Shown here: in pieces, positions 45,681 through 57,211 of the stretch
Layout: every line of letters begins with the position of its first letter
How positions within the stretch are numbered: position 1 is the first letter of the stretch
Source of the DNA: Parastagonospora avenae f. sp. tritici 18332-5
Taxonomy: Eukaryota > Ascomycota > Dothideomycetes > Pleosporales > Phaeosphaeriaceae
Assembly: GCA_022559985.1 (NCBI GenBank)
Contig: JAFJTR010000052.1
Span: forward strand, 62,001 to 126,000
DNA length: 64,000 bases
Direction of reading: 5' to 3'
Notes under the pieces: generated by a model
Seen by the model: only the letters and a program-made list of their open reading frames with translations
Told to the model about the DNA's origin: nothing
Database searches by the model: none
Position numbers and translations under genes: made by a program

Positions 45681-47991
45681 TCATTGAGTGAATAGAGCTT
45701 CGATATCGAAAGGAGCTATTTCGCCAGAAATGCCTAGATTCTCCAGAAATCGTCCTGATTGATGAGAGCTGAGTATGATCAGTGCTTGCGCTGCGTAAGA
45801 TACTGGAGCCTCCCTTACTTACCAGTCGGCGGTATCAAGGAACGAGAGGCTATCAAAAAGACTCCCATTTGACATATGGCTATCATGCTCTTGACTTGCA
45901 AGATCCCTAACTGTCTGCAACATGTCGGGTGCATCTATGTGTTGGATTAGCAACCATTGACAAAAACAAGGAAACTGACCACTAACCAACATGTGAAACT
46001 GTAGGCTGCGCTGAATACTTAGAGCCTGATGATGCTGATATATTGAGGTAGTCCAAAGATCTGTCACTGTTTGATGGCCTGGCAAACCGGTCGACCGGAA
46101 CGGAAAGCCGTTGTTCTCTATCCACTGCGTACGGGAGCTCATGGATGTCTGTCTGGCTTTTAATCATAGACATGTACAGTGCCATTAAAGAGCAGGTTTG
46201 AGGAAGAGCCACAACTCTACTATGCTTCATAACGGCTTCCAGGGATTGATGTGCAGATATAGGGATAACCGACGAATGAGCAGGACCCGTATTGTTTTCT
46301 TCTGCCAAGACACTCTTGATCTGCAACACTGCGTCGATGGTCAACGAAGCTAGCGTTATATTAAGACTCTGAGGCGGTGTAACGGCGCTGGCAACCTCCA
46401 GTGCAGCGATGGCGTTTCGCTGAGACACGGGTTGGGAGGTCCTCCACAACTGAAAATAAACCCGAGTTTCTTCTAAGGTGCAATAGCCGTGAGCCTGATT
46501 GTTGAGTAGGGTCACTAGGTCCAAGAATGCATTAAATGTGCTCAATGATCGCCCAGGGGCATGCGTTCGTTTCCCTGAGAACAAATGTTGTGGATCAAGG
46601 GGTCTCCAAGCCTCCCACTCCTCTATGCTATCAACTGGTAGCGGGCCAACTTTTGCAAGATCAGATCCCTGGAGGTAGGGTCTTCGTTCTAAAGTATATG
46701 CGATCAGGGTTTCCAGAATGTAGAGACCGAGAAACAGGCGTCTCTGCTTGTCATCAACGGCAGCTTGACTAGGTCGTTGCGAGGACGGTATGATATCTAG
46801 AAGAATTGCCGCATAAACTGCCTGACCGATCGTCATCCATGCACTTGGCAGAAGGCCCTGGTCAATTTGAAGTATGGTCAGAATCAACAGGGCTTGAACA
46901 TGACCAGAGTCGTAATCGAGCTGTTCTTGGGCCTTCGCCAAAAAGGACATAGCCGCGTTTTGCAGTTTCTTAGCGAGATGGAACGACGATGATTTGTGTA
47001 GTGAGCCCTCAAATTGATTTGTACTATCATGGCGTGATAAAGTGCCGCGATAGCATGCATATGCCAGTGTGGAAAACAACGCAGCCCGATCGCCATTCGA
47101 GACCACGCTTTCCTGGTCACCTATCTCAGGATCCTCGTTGGCTAAGCAAAATGCGTGGCGTAAAACATCGTGTTTTGGTGCGACTGGAAACCATGTATGG
47201 GTATCAGTGAAATATCTTTCTAGCAAGTGAGACCAGTCAGGTGGAAGGTCGATTGGCTCATCGTAGTCTCGAAGCGACGGGACAGGACGTGTTGGATGCG
47301 TAACGGGCGGTGTGGGATGCGTGACAGTTGGTGTCAGATGTGTGACGGGCGGTGTGGGATGTGTGATAGCAAGCGTGGTAGGTGTGATATCTGGAGCCGT
47401 GCTGTGTGCCCCGTTTTCGAATGCTGTGGGCGAGGTGGTCGGAGGTGGTGACAGGAGCTCGATGCGGGTGTTACAGTTGTCGTCTATGCGAAGTCTGTTC
47501 ATGAAAGCACCTTCGAGCTTTTCGTACAGATCTCGAGTTGAGAGCTCAGATTCATCTCCGGGGTCAATATCCGCAAGCAACCGCTCGAGTTCCTTCATTG
47601 TCCCGCTGCGGCGCCAAGAATCGGCTAGACTATTGATCAGCGAGAGCGAGGGCGGCTCCCTGTGACAAGCTGGCAAGCTCTTTTCTCCACGCAGTATAGC
47701 TGTTGCGCAGTGTTCGATGCCGTCAATCGAGTGGAACATGAGGCCCAGAAGTACTTCGACAGCGCGGACATAGCCAGTAGTCAGGCCACGCCTCCTTGGC
47801 TGTGCATCGAAGCAGCATGTCCTCTTTAAGTTCAAGCAGGGTCCACATTGAGGTTGAACACCATCGCATCGTTCCTTTTTCTTTCGACACTCGTTACAAG
47901 CCTTGGAGACGCGTGCCCGTTTTGCTTGCGATGGGAGGTCGTGTCCGTGGCTGTTGTCATCCAGACGTTTTTTTCCCTTATCGTTCGGCAT
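45681..47991 (-). CDS. qutA: QutA-like Zn2Cys6 transcriptional activator
   Basis: Three exons (47991-45987, 45934-45823, 45768-45681) give 734 residues, with both introns in phase (GTTAGT...CATAG; GTAAGT...CTCAG). The Zn2Cys6 cluster is canonical: cysteines 32, 35, 42, 49, 52 and 59 (ACNECRKKKERCDGVQPQCGPC...). The linker RRRGLTTGYVRAVEVLLGL resembles that of QutA/Qa-1F. A repeat of TH-x-TP-x-V units lies near residues 205-240. The fungal transcription-factor middle homology region spans roughly 255-560 (LPPDWSHLLERYFTDTHTWFPVAPKH). The last exon ends GEIAPFDIEALFTQ. It is divergent from the QutR-like gene with 261 bp between starts, the same arrangement as qa-1F/qa-1S, and that supports the call more than sequence identity, which I cannot measure. 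Confidence 0.82.
47289..47372 (-). repeat. 21-bp coding minisatellite in the activator gene
   Basis: Four tandem 21-bp units (starts 47289, 47310, 47331, 47352 on the plus strand). In frame they encode 7-residue units of the type THPTPPV, THLTPTV, THPTPPV, THPTRPV. The multiple-of-three length keeps the frame, so unit number could vary between strains. Confidence 0.8.
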
Positions 47992-48134
47992 CTGAGTCTG
48001 AACGTCCGTCCCCAGCTAGGTAGGCTCTGAAGATGATCGCGATATGCTCGCATGAGGTTTCTTCCTTCCCCAGATTCTGCTCCACATGTTTGCCGTACGT
48101 TCCCTCACACACGAGCGAGTTAGTGCAAGATTGC

Positions 48135-48153
48135 CGGCTAAGTCTTTGGCCGG
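48135..48153 (+). promoter_or_regulatory. Cluster motif CGG-N-TAAGT-N7-CGG, copy 3
   Basis: Lies in the 261-bp spacer between the activator (143 bp from its start) and the repressor (100 bp from its start). The 20-bp block from 48134 is an imperfect palindrome bounded by CCGG. Its place suggests shared control, including autoregulation of the activator. Confidence 0.6.
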
Positions 48154-48252
48154 GACGGCGGGAATATTCGGTGGGGTCGATCGCTAGCACAAACCAAACA
48201 TCCAGCCATTCATCCGGGCAAGCATGAACATGAACAACGAGACTTTGCAGCC

Positions 48253-50767
48253 ATGAGGCTTCAACCTCAAGAATCGCAGTCTTGTGGTGGTCTTGACCAT
48301 GAATGTCCGGCCAACTCGCCTAGACTAGAAGATGGAGATTCCTTGTTTGCAGGATCCCATCGCACATACTCGCCGGAGGCTTCCATCCTACTGGTCGGTC
48401 TTAGAGGCACAGGAAGATCCACACTTGCTCTTGTTGCATCCACCTTGTTGCGCTTTCGCCTGGTCGATTCGGGGAGGATATTCCAAAGCAGATTTGGCCA
48501 AACACGAGCAGCATATACTGCGACTCACGGATGCGACGAATACAGGCGTCAAGAGGTGGAATTATTGCGCTCAATACTTCAGCAAAACCCAAAGGGCACA
48601 GTCATTGTTTGTGGCTCCGCATCTGTCTGGGGGTTGGGACAGGCGCTTGTCCGCGACTTCTCTAAAAGCCACCCGGTGATCTTCATACTACGGGATGCAA
48701 GCGACATTTCCCAATATGTTGGTTCCTGCAACGAAATGGTCATCTCGGATCTCATAAACCGCAGCAGCCCATCATTTCGAACTCTATCGGAGTTCGAGTT
48801 TTACAACCTCTCAGATTCGGTCATGGCAACTAATAACAAGGACTGTATCACACCCCCATCGCTTCTTCTAAAGAGCATGGAAAGGGACTTCCTTCAATGG
48901 TTATTTTTCATACGGCGGCGAGTTCCAGAGGCGTACTCCGACAAAGCTCAACATTCGCTCTCTTCGGTACCTCTGGAGAAACGGTTCTTCACCTACTGCT
49001 TATCGCTCCCGATCGAGCAGGCTTCAACATTTGCCGAAAAAACGAACAACACAGATATTCTGGCAGATGCGATTGAGCTGAAAATTGACATCGCTTCCCT
49101 GTGTTCAGCTAAAGGTCTTGATCATACCGTAGCAACGCAAATTACACGGCAATATTTTATCACCCGCCGTTCCTTTCAGCTTCCAATCATCTTTCACGTC
49201 TCACTGCCTGGTAAAGGCGATATTGAAACACCTCTCGCTCGTAAAGTGTACCTTGAGGTTGTTGCGCACGCCCTACGCCTTGCGCCGGACTATCTTACAG
49301 TAGATTTCCATCTCGACGATGCTGAGATCAGCAAAATCCATTCGACTAGGGGAAATACTCGGATCATAGGCCACTACTTTGATTCCCATCCTTCAGGTAG
49401 CTGGTGCAGTCCGCAGACGAGGTCTTTGTTACAGAGGATGGAGGGTCTTCACTGCGACATCGCGAGGGTCTGCAAGACAGCAACGTCGCGAACAGACAAT
49501 CTGGCTGTCCGAGAATTCGCCCACTCAGTCAGATCTTCTACTCAGGTTCGGATTCCAATAATCGCATACAACGCTGGTCGGCTTGGTCGACCATCATGTT
49601 TCCTCAACCAGATTCTAACTCCGGTCACACATCCTGTCCTGAAGAACCGCGTTCAGAACAGCGGTGACGATTCCAACTGGCTTCTCACGATACAAGAGCT
49701 TCAGAGCGCCCTGTACTCTTCGTATACATTTGAGCCTCAGTTTTTTGGTATATTAGGGGCGGATGTGCATTCCAGTCTTTCGCCTTCAATGCACAACTCC
49801 GCATTTGAGGCTTTTCAGCTGCCCCATAAGTACCTGACGCTACAGAGCTCTTCGCTTACTGATCTCAAAGGCCTGGTACAGAATAGCAGCTTTGGGGGCG
49901 CAAGCATAACCGCTCCGTTTAAACAAGAAATAATTTCAGTCCTCGACTATTTAAGCCAATCTTCCCGTGCCATCGGAGCGGTCAACACCCTGCTTCCTCT
50001 TCGGACAGGTGGTCTCGGAGGTTTGCTTTCGCGGAATGAAAGCGGTCCAATCGTGGCTCTTTATGGTGACAATACCGACTGGATTGGAATTTTCAACTGC
50101 GTTCGTCAGCATTTGTCTCCAGTGAATGCAGTCAAGGCTAACACCACTGCGCTCGTAATTGGTGCTGGCGGCATGGCGCATGCGTGTGTCTATAGTATGA
50201 TCCGCCTAGGGATCCAGACAATCTTTGTCTGCAATCGAACGGAGCAAAGGGCTCAAGGACTAGCAGAAAGATTTAGCGGCAAGACATACTCCAGCGACCA
50301 CACTAGCACGAACTTCTCAGTTCGCGATATCACCGAGGTTTCCGTGTGTGGACCAGCTGATGTTGAAGTCATTTCATCAGAGCACATCCCTTGGCACACA
50401 GATTTCAATCCACCAACCGTGATCGTGTCTTGTGTTCCTTCTGCTGCTCAAAACGGCCCTTCGAATCTCACGATCCCTGACGGATGGTTCGGACACAAAA
50501 CTGGAGGTGTACTTGTCGATGTGAGACTCACTTTTCTGACCGTATTTAAGTGACTGACCAATTACACAGCTTGCGTATGATACTCTCGAGACACCACTCA
50601 CGAAGCAGGCTCGAAAGCTATCAAGTCGTGGGTGGATCGCTGTACATGGGCTCGAAGTATTTCCAGAGCAGGGTATCGCGCAATTTGAACTTTTCACTGG
50701 ACGTCGGGCGCCAGAGCATGTGATGCGGTCGCAAATTACACGCAGATATACGGAACTAGCTCAGTGA
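48253..50767 (+). CDS. qutR: QutR-like repressor (AROM-derived, three-domain)
   Basis: Exons 48253-50520 and 50570-50767 give 821 residues. The protein reproduces the C-terminal half of the pentafunctional AROM enzyme. A shikimate-kinase-like domain (about 45-210) has ILLVGLRGTGRSTLALVA. A dehydroquinase-like domain (about 280-480) follows. A shikimate-dehydrogenase-like domain (about 500-821) has GADVHSSLSPSMHNSAFEA, ITAPFKQEI, GDNTDWIGI, VIGAGGMAHACVYSM and VCNRTEQRA. In Aspergillus and Neurospora, QutR/Qa-1S of this build binds the activator and blocks it unless quinate or its products are present. The Walker lysine of the kinase loop is arginine here (GTGRST), in line with a sensor rather than an enzyme. 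The final exon ends ITRRYTELAQ. Confidence 0.92.
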
Positions 50768-51301
50768 CTCGCCCGACTTCTATCATCAGCTTCACAACCG
50801 CTTTATCTGTATGTTGCGTACCTATTAGATAGTCTACAGATACTAATAAGACTTCGAGTTTCACAAGACCATACACACCTGTGATTTTTCCAAAAGCAAC
50901 TTTTTGACGATAGATATGATCGTTCGTCGATGACATTGAATGCGGGCGCTGCTATGTAAGAGCGAGGCAGAGGGCCATCAGGTTCGACACAGATAGTTAC
51001 AGGGCCATTAGCGAGTACACGTTGTCGCTACCATCACTAGTCTTGGTCAGTCTTCAAACAGTGAAAACACGCCACAAGAAACGCTCCAAAGCTCAATCGT
51101 CATCATGCATTTGGATATACCGAGCCCTATTGAAAACCCGCCCAAATCCGACCATGTCGTTTTCGACGCCCTGAGGCTGACCTTGTTTAACACCAACCCC
51201 AACCCGCTGAAATGCGTTGACGAGAATGTAATAATATCAGTAACGCCGTGCATGCTGACCGTGGTCAAAGCTATGCGCCCAATGTCCGATCCGTGCTTCG
51301 C
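50768..51301. other. Convergent intergenic region
   Basis: 3' flanks of qutR and of the homeobox gene. No gene or repeat recognised. Confidence 0.4.
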
Positions 51302-53250
51302 CTATCTCCACTGGCCTTGACTTAGCTTCAGCAAACCCTCGACACAGCCTGCCTCTTCAGCAGACCCTAAGCTCCGCCCGCTCATATCATCACCACCCAT
51401 AAACGACCTCAGCTCGTCGTCTTGCTCAGGGTCAGTGATGCCCTTGCCCTTCTCACGCGCTAACAGCGCACCGAAACTTGCAGTCTGCGACATGACATCG
51501 GTGTTCTCACCCAAGATCTGGCGAGCTCGACGAGCGGCTGGGGGTGTAGAGATCTGGTAGCGGCGTTGTGATGGGGTGACTTCGGGTTCCCAGTTCTCCT
51601 TGTCGCTTTCCGTCTGCGGGAACTCGTCGGATTCGGTATCATCGCCCGCCTTCTTGAAGTCATTGGTCGAAAATCGTCCGTTGATGGTGGATGCACGCTG
51701 TATGGAGCCGCGTGACTTCTTCACGCCTGAACTGCTGAGGCCTTTGTGGGAACTGTGACGCGATATGATGGGTGTGTTCTGACGCGCTTGGTTCTGCGCC
51801 AAGATCTTCCTGTTCGCACGCAGTATGCCAATGGCATCTGCTGCACTTCCACTACCCTCTTGCTCGGCACGCGTTGTAAGGCTCGTTGTCGACCGACTGT
51901 CAGGGTCACACCAAAATTCCCATGCCCGCGAATCCCTGCTTCTTCCGATATTCGACGATGTCCGGGGTATCTTGGGGCTGGGCTCTCCACGCGCAGCTGC
52001 TAGTCGATCGTTCAATCCTGCTGCACTGTAGCTTCGTCGAAGGCCAGCAGCAGCTCGGGAGAAGGCCGCCGGGCTGGTCTTAATGTGCGGAGGGGAGGGG
52101 GTCTTGTCGAGGTCTGTGACGATGCGCGCAGTGCCATCCTCATTTGTCCGGAGTCGCACGAATGAGTGGGTGCGTTTAAGCGGGCGCGTCGACGAAACTG
52201 AAGACGGTGGTGCGGGCAGCGGCGACGATTCTATAGGTTTCGCGGGTGCATTCGGGAATGTGATGACTTCAGGCGCGTAGTCCTCGCTGTGTCGGACGAA
52301 TGAGGCACTGCGTCTGTTGGAGATCCATGACGTGCGCGGCTGGGACGCGCCCTGTGATGACGGTGCTGTCTGCGGTGTATTGCTTGCATCGGCTGGCGCA
52401 GTTGCGGTAGTTTCTGGATCGATTGACGCTTCGACTGTCGATTCAGCCGCAGCCTGAGATTCGATGGTGGCAGGCGCGAGGTCGTCTTCGGGACGTGATT
52501 CTGGAATGGTCTCGTCTGAAGTGAGTTCAGGCGTTGCTGGGCGATCGGACTTGAGGCCACTTTCCACATCCTGCGCTAACGGCTCGGTCTCAAGATCGCG
52601 CACGTGAGACTCTTCTTCCATGGGCGGATCGGACATATTGGAGGATGAAGACATGAGGGATGCCGAGGACGACGGTTCCAGTGGTCGTGAGCGACGTCTG
52701 TCGTTCTGCCTGCGGTTCTGAAACCAGATCTATAATGGGGGCATTAAGGTTAGTGCTGGCGCGCACACTCGTGACCGGGAAAATCGCTGCATACCTGAAC
52801 TTCCTTCTCGCCAAGCGCGACTTTGGCGATGATCTCGAGACGCGCAACCTTATCAGGCTTCGGATTTTTTAGGTATTCCGCTTTGAGGATGTCTTCGTCT
52901 TCTTTGCTGTGATGACGTGGTCAGTGGTGGTCAGTGGATGGTGGGGTGTGCTGGCGGAGTCGAGCCGGGCACGTGCTGGCCTAGCTATCGACAAGGAACG
53001 CGTCGCGAGCATACCATATCAACATGGTCGCGATGGAAAGGCAGAGCAATTAAAGTTAGACATACCTCGTGCGGCGTCTTCTCTGTCTAGCTAGAGCCTT
53101 GTTGTCCACGTCTGGAGGCATCTTATTTGCCACGGTTTCTTGCGAGTGCACGAGAAATGCAAGAGCGCCTGGGGTGCTGGGGACATCACGCCTGCCGAAC
53201 GCGGAATGAGCAGGCGAGGTAAATGAGGGGAGAGGCGATGAATTGGACAT
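51302..53250 (-). CDS. Yox1-like homeodomain protein
   Basis: Exons 53250-53066, 52906-52795 and 52729-51302 give 574 residues in phase. The homeodomain is split by both introns: RQRRRRTS at the end of exon 1, KEDEDILKAEYLKNPKPDKVARLEIIAKV and LGEKEVQ in exon 2, and IWFQNRRQNDRRRSRPLEP at the start of exon 3. Together they cover about residues 54-115 and carry the invariant WFQNRR of the recognition helix. The remaining 450 residues are Ser/Pro/Thr/Glu-rich and largely disordered, with several Ser-Pro and Thr-Pro sites. Yeast Yox1 represses M/G1 genes, and filamentous homologues affect development, so the exact role here is inferred. An unspliced reading would start at 52654 and lose the DNA-binding domain. 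Confidence 0.88.
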
Positions 53251-56060
53251 GACGGTTGTATCCTCGAGTTGCCAGAAGTATTGTAAAACTCAGAAAATAA
53301 TTGACATCCAGGTTCTGAGGTGGAAGAATATGGGACGCAAGTATTGTGGCCGGTAGGCGCGTCGCGTACGTTTGGGTCACGGGAGCACGGGCTACCAATG
53401 TCGTGCATGTGGCCCATGCACAGTTCCTTGAAACGGGAGAGATCCTTTAATGAGGCAACGCGTAAAATCTTGAGGATATGGCTATTGCATCACAAAACAT
53501 TCGAGGAGCAATACAGTGAGTTTTCACGCGCAATTCTGCTACTTTGAACACGTCAATATATGAGCCTTACGCGCCTAGACGTGTGCTAACGTATGACGTG
53601 TACATGCCTCTATCGAAGGACTAGTTGTTTTGAGCTTGCCAATAACTTCTCTGTAAGACAATCTATTTATCCACCCTTGTTTTGTGCAAAAGGCGTCGAG
53701 AGTATAATATGGAACGCGACTTGACGCCGAATCCATGCCGCACAGGTAAAGTTGCGAGCACGCGCTCGCATCCTAGACAGTACATCTCCAGCCACGCTCG
53801 TGCGGCTACGTGCATAACGCCAGCATCTTTTGAGATTTAACGCCATTCAAGGAAATCCGCGCAACCCATGTATCAGCATTTGAATGCCCAAGTGACCTTT
53901 CCTCTGCGCATAACCACAATCTTGCCATATCAACTTGTAAGGCTGTTATCGATTGCAACCGTGATCAAACGCGTTAACACGTGATCTTGACCTAGTCCTG
54001 TTGCGACAAGCGCCGGGTCGCCCGCATGGACCACCTACCTGCAGGGTCGTGTTTGATCAGTCTGTGAGCTGCTAACATCTGTCCAAGATCTCGATTGACA
54101 TTGCGAGTTGTGGTCTTCATATTTCTACCACTATGACTAATGATCTTGTCACGCTCAAGAGGCAGCAGCTAGGCAGCGATTTTGCTAAGTGCGGAGAACA
54201 CAGTCTAGCCGTCGATCAGCAGCCATCGGCACCGACGACAGTGAGATGAGCTGAAAGCCTACACCCTTACGATGACCGCTACAGCCCGCGCTTATGCAAA
54301 AGTCTGCTTGCCGGAAATCTGACGGTCTGCATGATGCCAGGCGAATTGAGACGTAAGTTCACAGCAGACATGGAGTAAACCCCACTGTTACCGGTGAACA
54401 CACGTCTGCTCGTCCAAGGCAGAAGTTACCTATGAAAGGACTGGGATCTTGCGGCTCTTAAGCTGCTCAAGAAGCCCCGAATGAGTCTGAATTGAGCACA
54501 TGAGATGTCAACTATCCGCGCTGGTGCCGAAGGGAAACCGGTGAACCCATCCATGTCATGGTCTTGCCCTGGGATGGAAGAATATGCGCTGGGAAAACGC
54601 GTACGACTCACACTCTTCACTGTCGCAAACCTACTCACCTCATAGTCCTCCCATCCTCGTGTACGCACGTGTACACAGTCACTTGAGCTACGGTGGGTGC
54701 TGCGACGCCCTAGTACATACACCGGTTTTTTGCCCCATTTCCCTATCTTGTCATCGCAATACCTGAGGAATGATTGGCGATGCTTTTGCTCAGCCAATCT
54801 CCAGCCAAATGCTGCGAGTCGTTCTGCTAGCCCTGCGCGACTATCTTTCACGTCAGCCACTCATTCGACCTCATGCAGCCGATACTGCGGCCTGAACTCC
54901 CGCAGGATGCAGGAGCCTCTGTTGTATCTATTTCCCGCCCTACGGTCAGAAGTACGTCGTAGGGCTGTAGCCCTATGAGCTACCACGGCGCGATTCGACA
55001 TGTAAGAGCAAAGTCACATGCAGATTTGGCGTACGTTACGGCGCATTGTCCTCTGTGATGAAGCCGGACCCCACCGTTGGAACTCCCTGTATATTGCCCA
55101 TTGGCCAGCCCTGCATCACGTCCGAACCCGTCTGATAGACGAGTCCTCTAGATACACCGTGCATGGCTATTCGGCGTTGCCAGCGGTCTTATTCGTGCGC
55201 ATTACACGACCATCCCATTGGGCTCATTTCCAATGATCTAGGGTCAGTCCTACTAGGCATCGATTATGGTCATCTCCGTCGCTCGCCTACGCATTCCTCG
55301 ACCTGCCTTTGCCGTTTTGCTGGCGCAGTACCCGCGTATCTTGATCTGACTGCTCACAACATGTGCAAACTGCGATGCGAGATAGCGCTTGCCAGAACGC
55401 ATACGTATCAAATCTTGAAGTTACCGCGAGGAATTTGCCTGTACTGCTAGTCAATTCTACCGGACGTGAAAGCCAAGGCTGGCTACGCGTATTCACAGTC
55501 ACCACAGTGGCGAATCAGGATGGTAGTATGTCGTGTAGCAGAGCCGTACCAACGGAAGAGGCGTCCAACAAGGCAGCCGTGCCCGGGGAATGTGTCCATA
55601 ATACTCTATTTTCTCGTCCGTCGCTCACTTCCGACGCCAGGATGCGGGAAAAGACGGTGGCCGTTGCAACCACACTTCACCAGTGCTCGGTCTCTTTAGC
55701 GTTCGATTGCCATCCATTGATGCTAGCGCAACTTACCTAACACTACTCCGTGATGCTATTGGCATGATGAATGCACATGGCCACTTTCGAAACATGTATC
55801 AAAAGCTCAACGTCCAATCGCTCGTGTATACCATCCAGTTCGAGAAGCGTCGCAAGCCGAGAGATAGGAAGGTGGGCTCTTTCACCGTCTTCATAATCAG
55901 GTCAACCTCCGTGACTCACGGACGTCAATATTCGTCTTGTGTGACAGTAGTTAAAGGGGAAGTGTGTGTGCGTGCTCTGAAGCTCCCGTCAACAGGTTAA
56001 CGCCTCCACCAAAATGAAGGTAAAACGTTCCTGTTCTCCTAGCCGATATCAGCTTCTCTA
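53251..56060. other. 2.8-kb gene-free region
   Basis: Open frames up to 144 codons occur on both strands, for example 54426-54860 minus, but none has a domain, a splice continuation or a convincing start. No tandem repeat, terminal inverted repeat or transposase motif was seen. Confidence 0.4.
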
Positions 56061-57211
56061 ATGGATCAGTCTTCCTCGAATATGAACATGCGTGTCGCGG
56101 TTGCTGGAACTTGTGGCCTCGCACTATCGATAGCACGAGAGATCAACGATGAGACCAGCCACCAGCTCGTCATCCTCTCAAGAACTGTAAGTCTCTCAGC
56201 AGTCCAGCTCCGCTTTTGGGATCTGCCTTTCTGATTCTCTATCTAGCATCAATCAGCCCTGATCTCGCAGGGCTATCAATGTCAGGTCGTCGATTACAGT
56301 GATCCCGCCTCCCTCCAACACGCTCTGATGGGTATTGACACTGTCATATCGACTGTAACTGGCACTTCCCAGCTTCGTCTTATCGAGGCGGCCGTACAGT
56401 GTAGAGTTCGGAGGTTCGCTCCAGCCGAATTCGAAGGTCAGCCGGGCTTGCGTGGGCCAAACCCTGTGCTCGATCGTGGCAAGTCTGCGGCCCTGTCTCT
56501 GCTAGAATACTATCAGGGGCATATACAATACACGTATGGCACATTTCCGACTTACAGCGTTCATTGCTGACCGTTACAGTGTCTTTGTTTGCGGAATACT
56601 ATACGAGCGCTTCTCTGTGAACGGCATGCGCTCGCACCATATAGGTGCCAACACTGGGTACAGCAACGAAGGAGACTACATCGTCAACCCTCGAAGTATG
56701 ACCGCCGTCGCCCCAACCTTCGATGCTGCACGCAATCTTGCTTGCGTTTGCTTGACTTCGGTTTACGATGTCGCGCAGTTCGTAGTGAGGGCACTAGACA
56801 TGCCGCTGTGGGAGCCCGAGATGTCGATGTACGGCGAAAGAATGACAGTGAATGACCTTGTGGAGGTCATCAGATCTTGTCGAAGTGAGTGCGATATGCC
56901 CCTCTATAATGTTGTTAGACTTACCTGTCTCTAGATCGTCCATGGACTAGCATTGTTCACCAAGACGCTCCGAGTGAGTGCCCTCCCACCCCTTTATGCT
57001 GAAGCTAACACTAGAAGATCTGCAGCATCAAATGAACCAGGCACAAGCTGCAGGTCAGGGCATAAGGTATCGGCAGCTATCGCCATTGGTTGCAACGGCC
57101 GAAGGACGATTCGACTTTGCTGTTCCAGGCTACTTGAACATGCTCAACCCAGACATAGCGACTACGAGATTCAGAGATTGGTTCCTGCACAACTGGGCTT
57201 CGATTCCTTAG
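56061..57211 (+). CDS. NmrA-like / isoflavone-reductase-family protein
   Basis: Five exons (56061-56186, 56247-56533, 56580-56884, 56935-56973, 57015-57211) give 317 residues, with phases consistent at all four introns. The N-terminal Rossmann strand is MRVAVAGTCGLALSIAREI, then LVILSRT, YQCQVVDYSDPASLQHAL and GIDTVISTVTG. RRFAPAEFEGQPG is the segment after the nucleotide site in the NmrA/isoflavone reductase group, and SVYDVAQFVVRAL and MSMYGERMTVNDLVEVI follow. The C-terminus is TRFRDWFLHNWASIP. The dinucleotide loop (GTCGLAL) departs from the usual GxxGxxG, so cofactor use is uncertain. Members act as NAD(P)H-dependent reductases on phenolics or as redox sensors. No pathway context is evident here. 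Confidence 0.88.

Noticed and set aside
47289..47372. Regular spaced repeats suggestive of an array
   Set aside because: The units are contiguous 21-bp coding repeats within a transcription factor. There are no spacers, and the genome is eukaryotic.
47992..48252. Exact QA-1F/QUTA consensus palindrome between the regulators
   Set aside because: No full GGRTAARYRYTTATCC match is present; only the half-site with flanking CGG described as copy 3 was found.
54426..54860. 144-codon minus-strand open frame
   Set aside because: It has no signal peptide, domain or splice extension, and equally long frames occur nearby on the other strand.
53251..56060. Possible transposon relic in the gene-free stretch
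   Set aside because: No terminal repeats, target duplications, integrase, reverse transcriptase or transposase motifs could be found by reading all frames.
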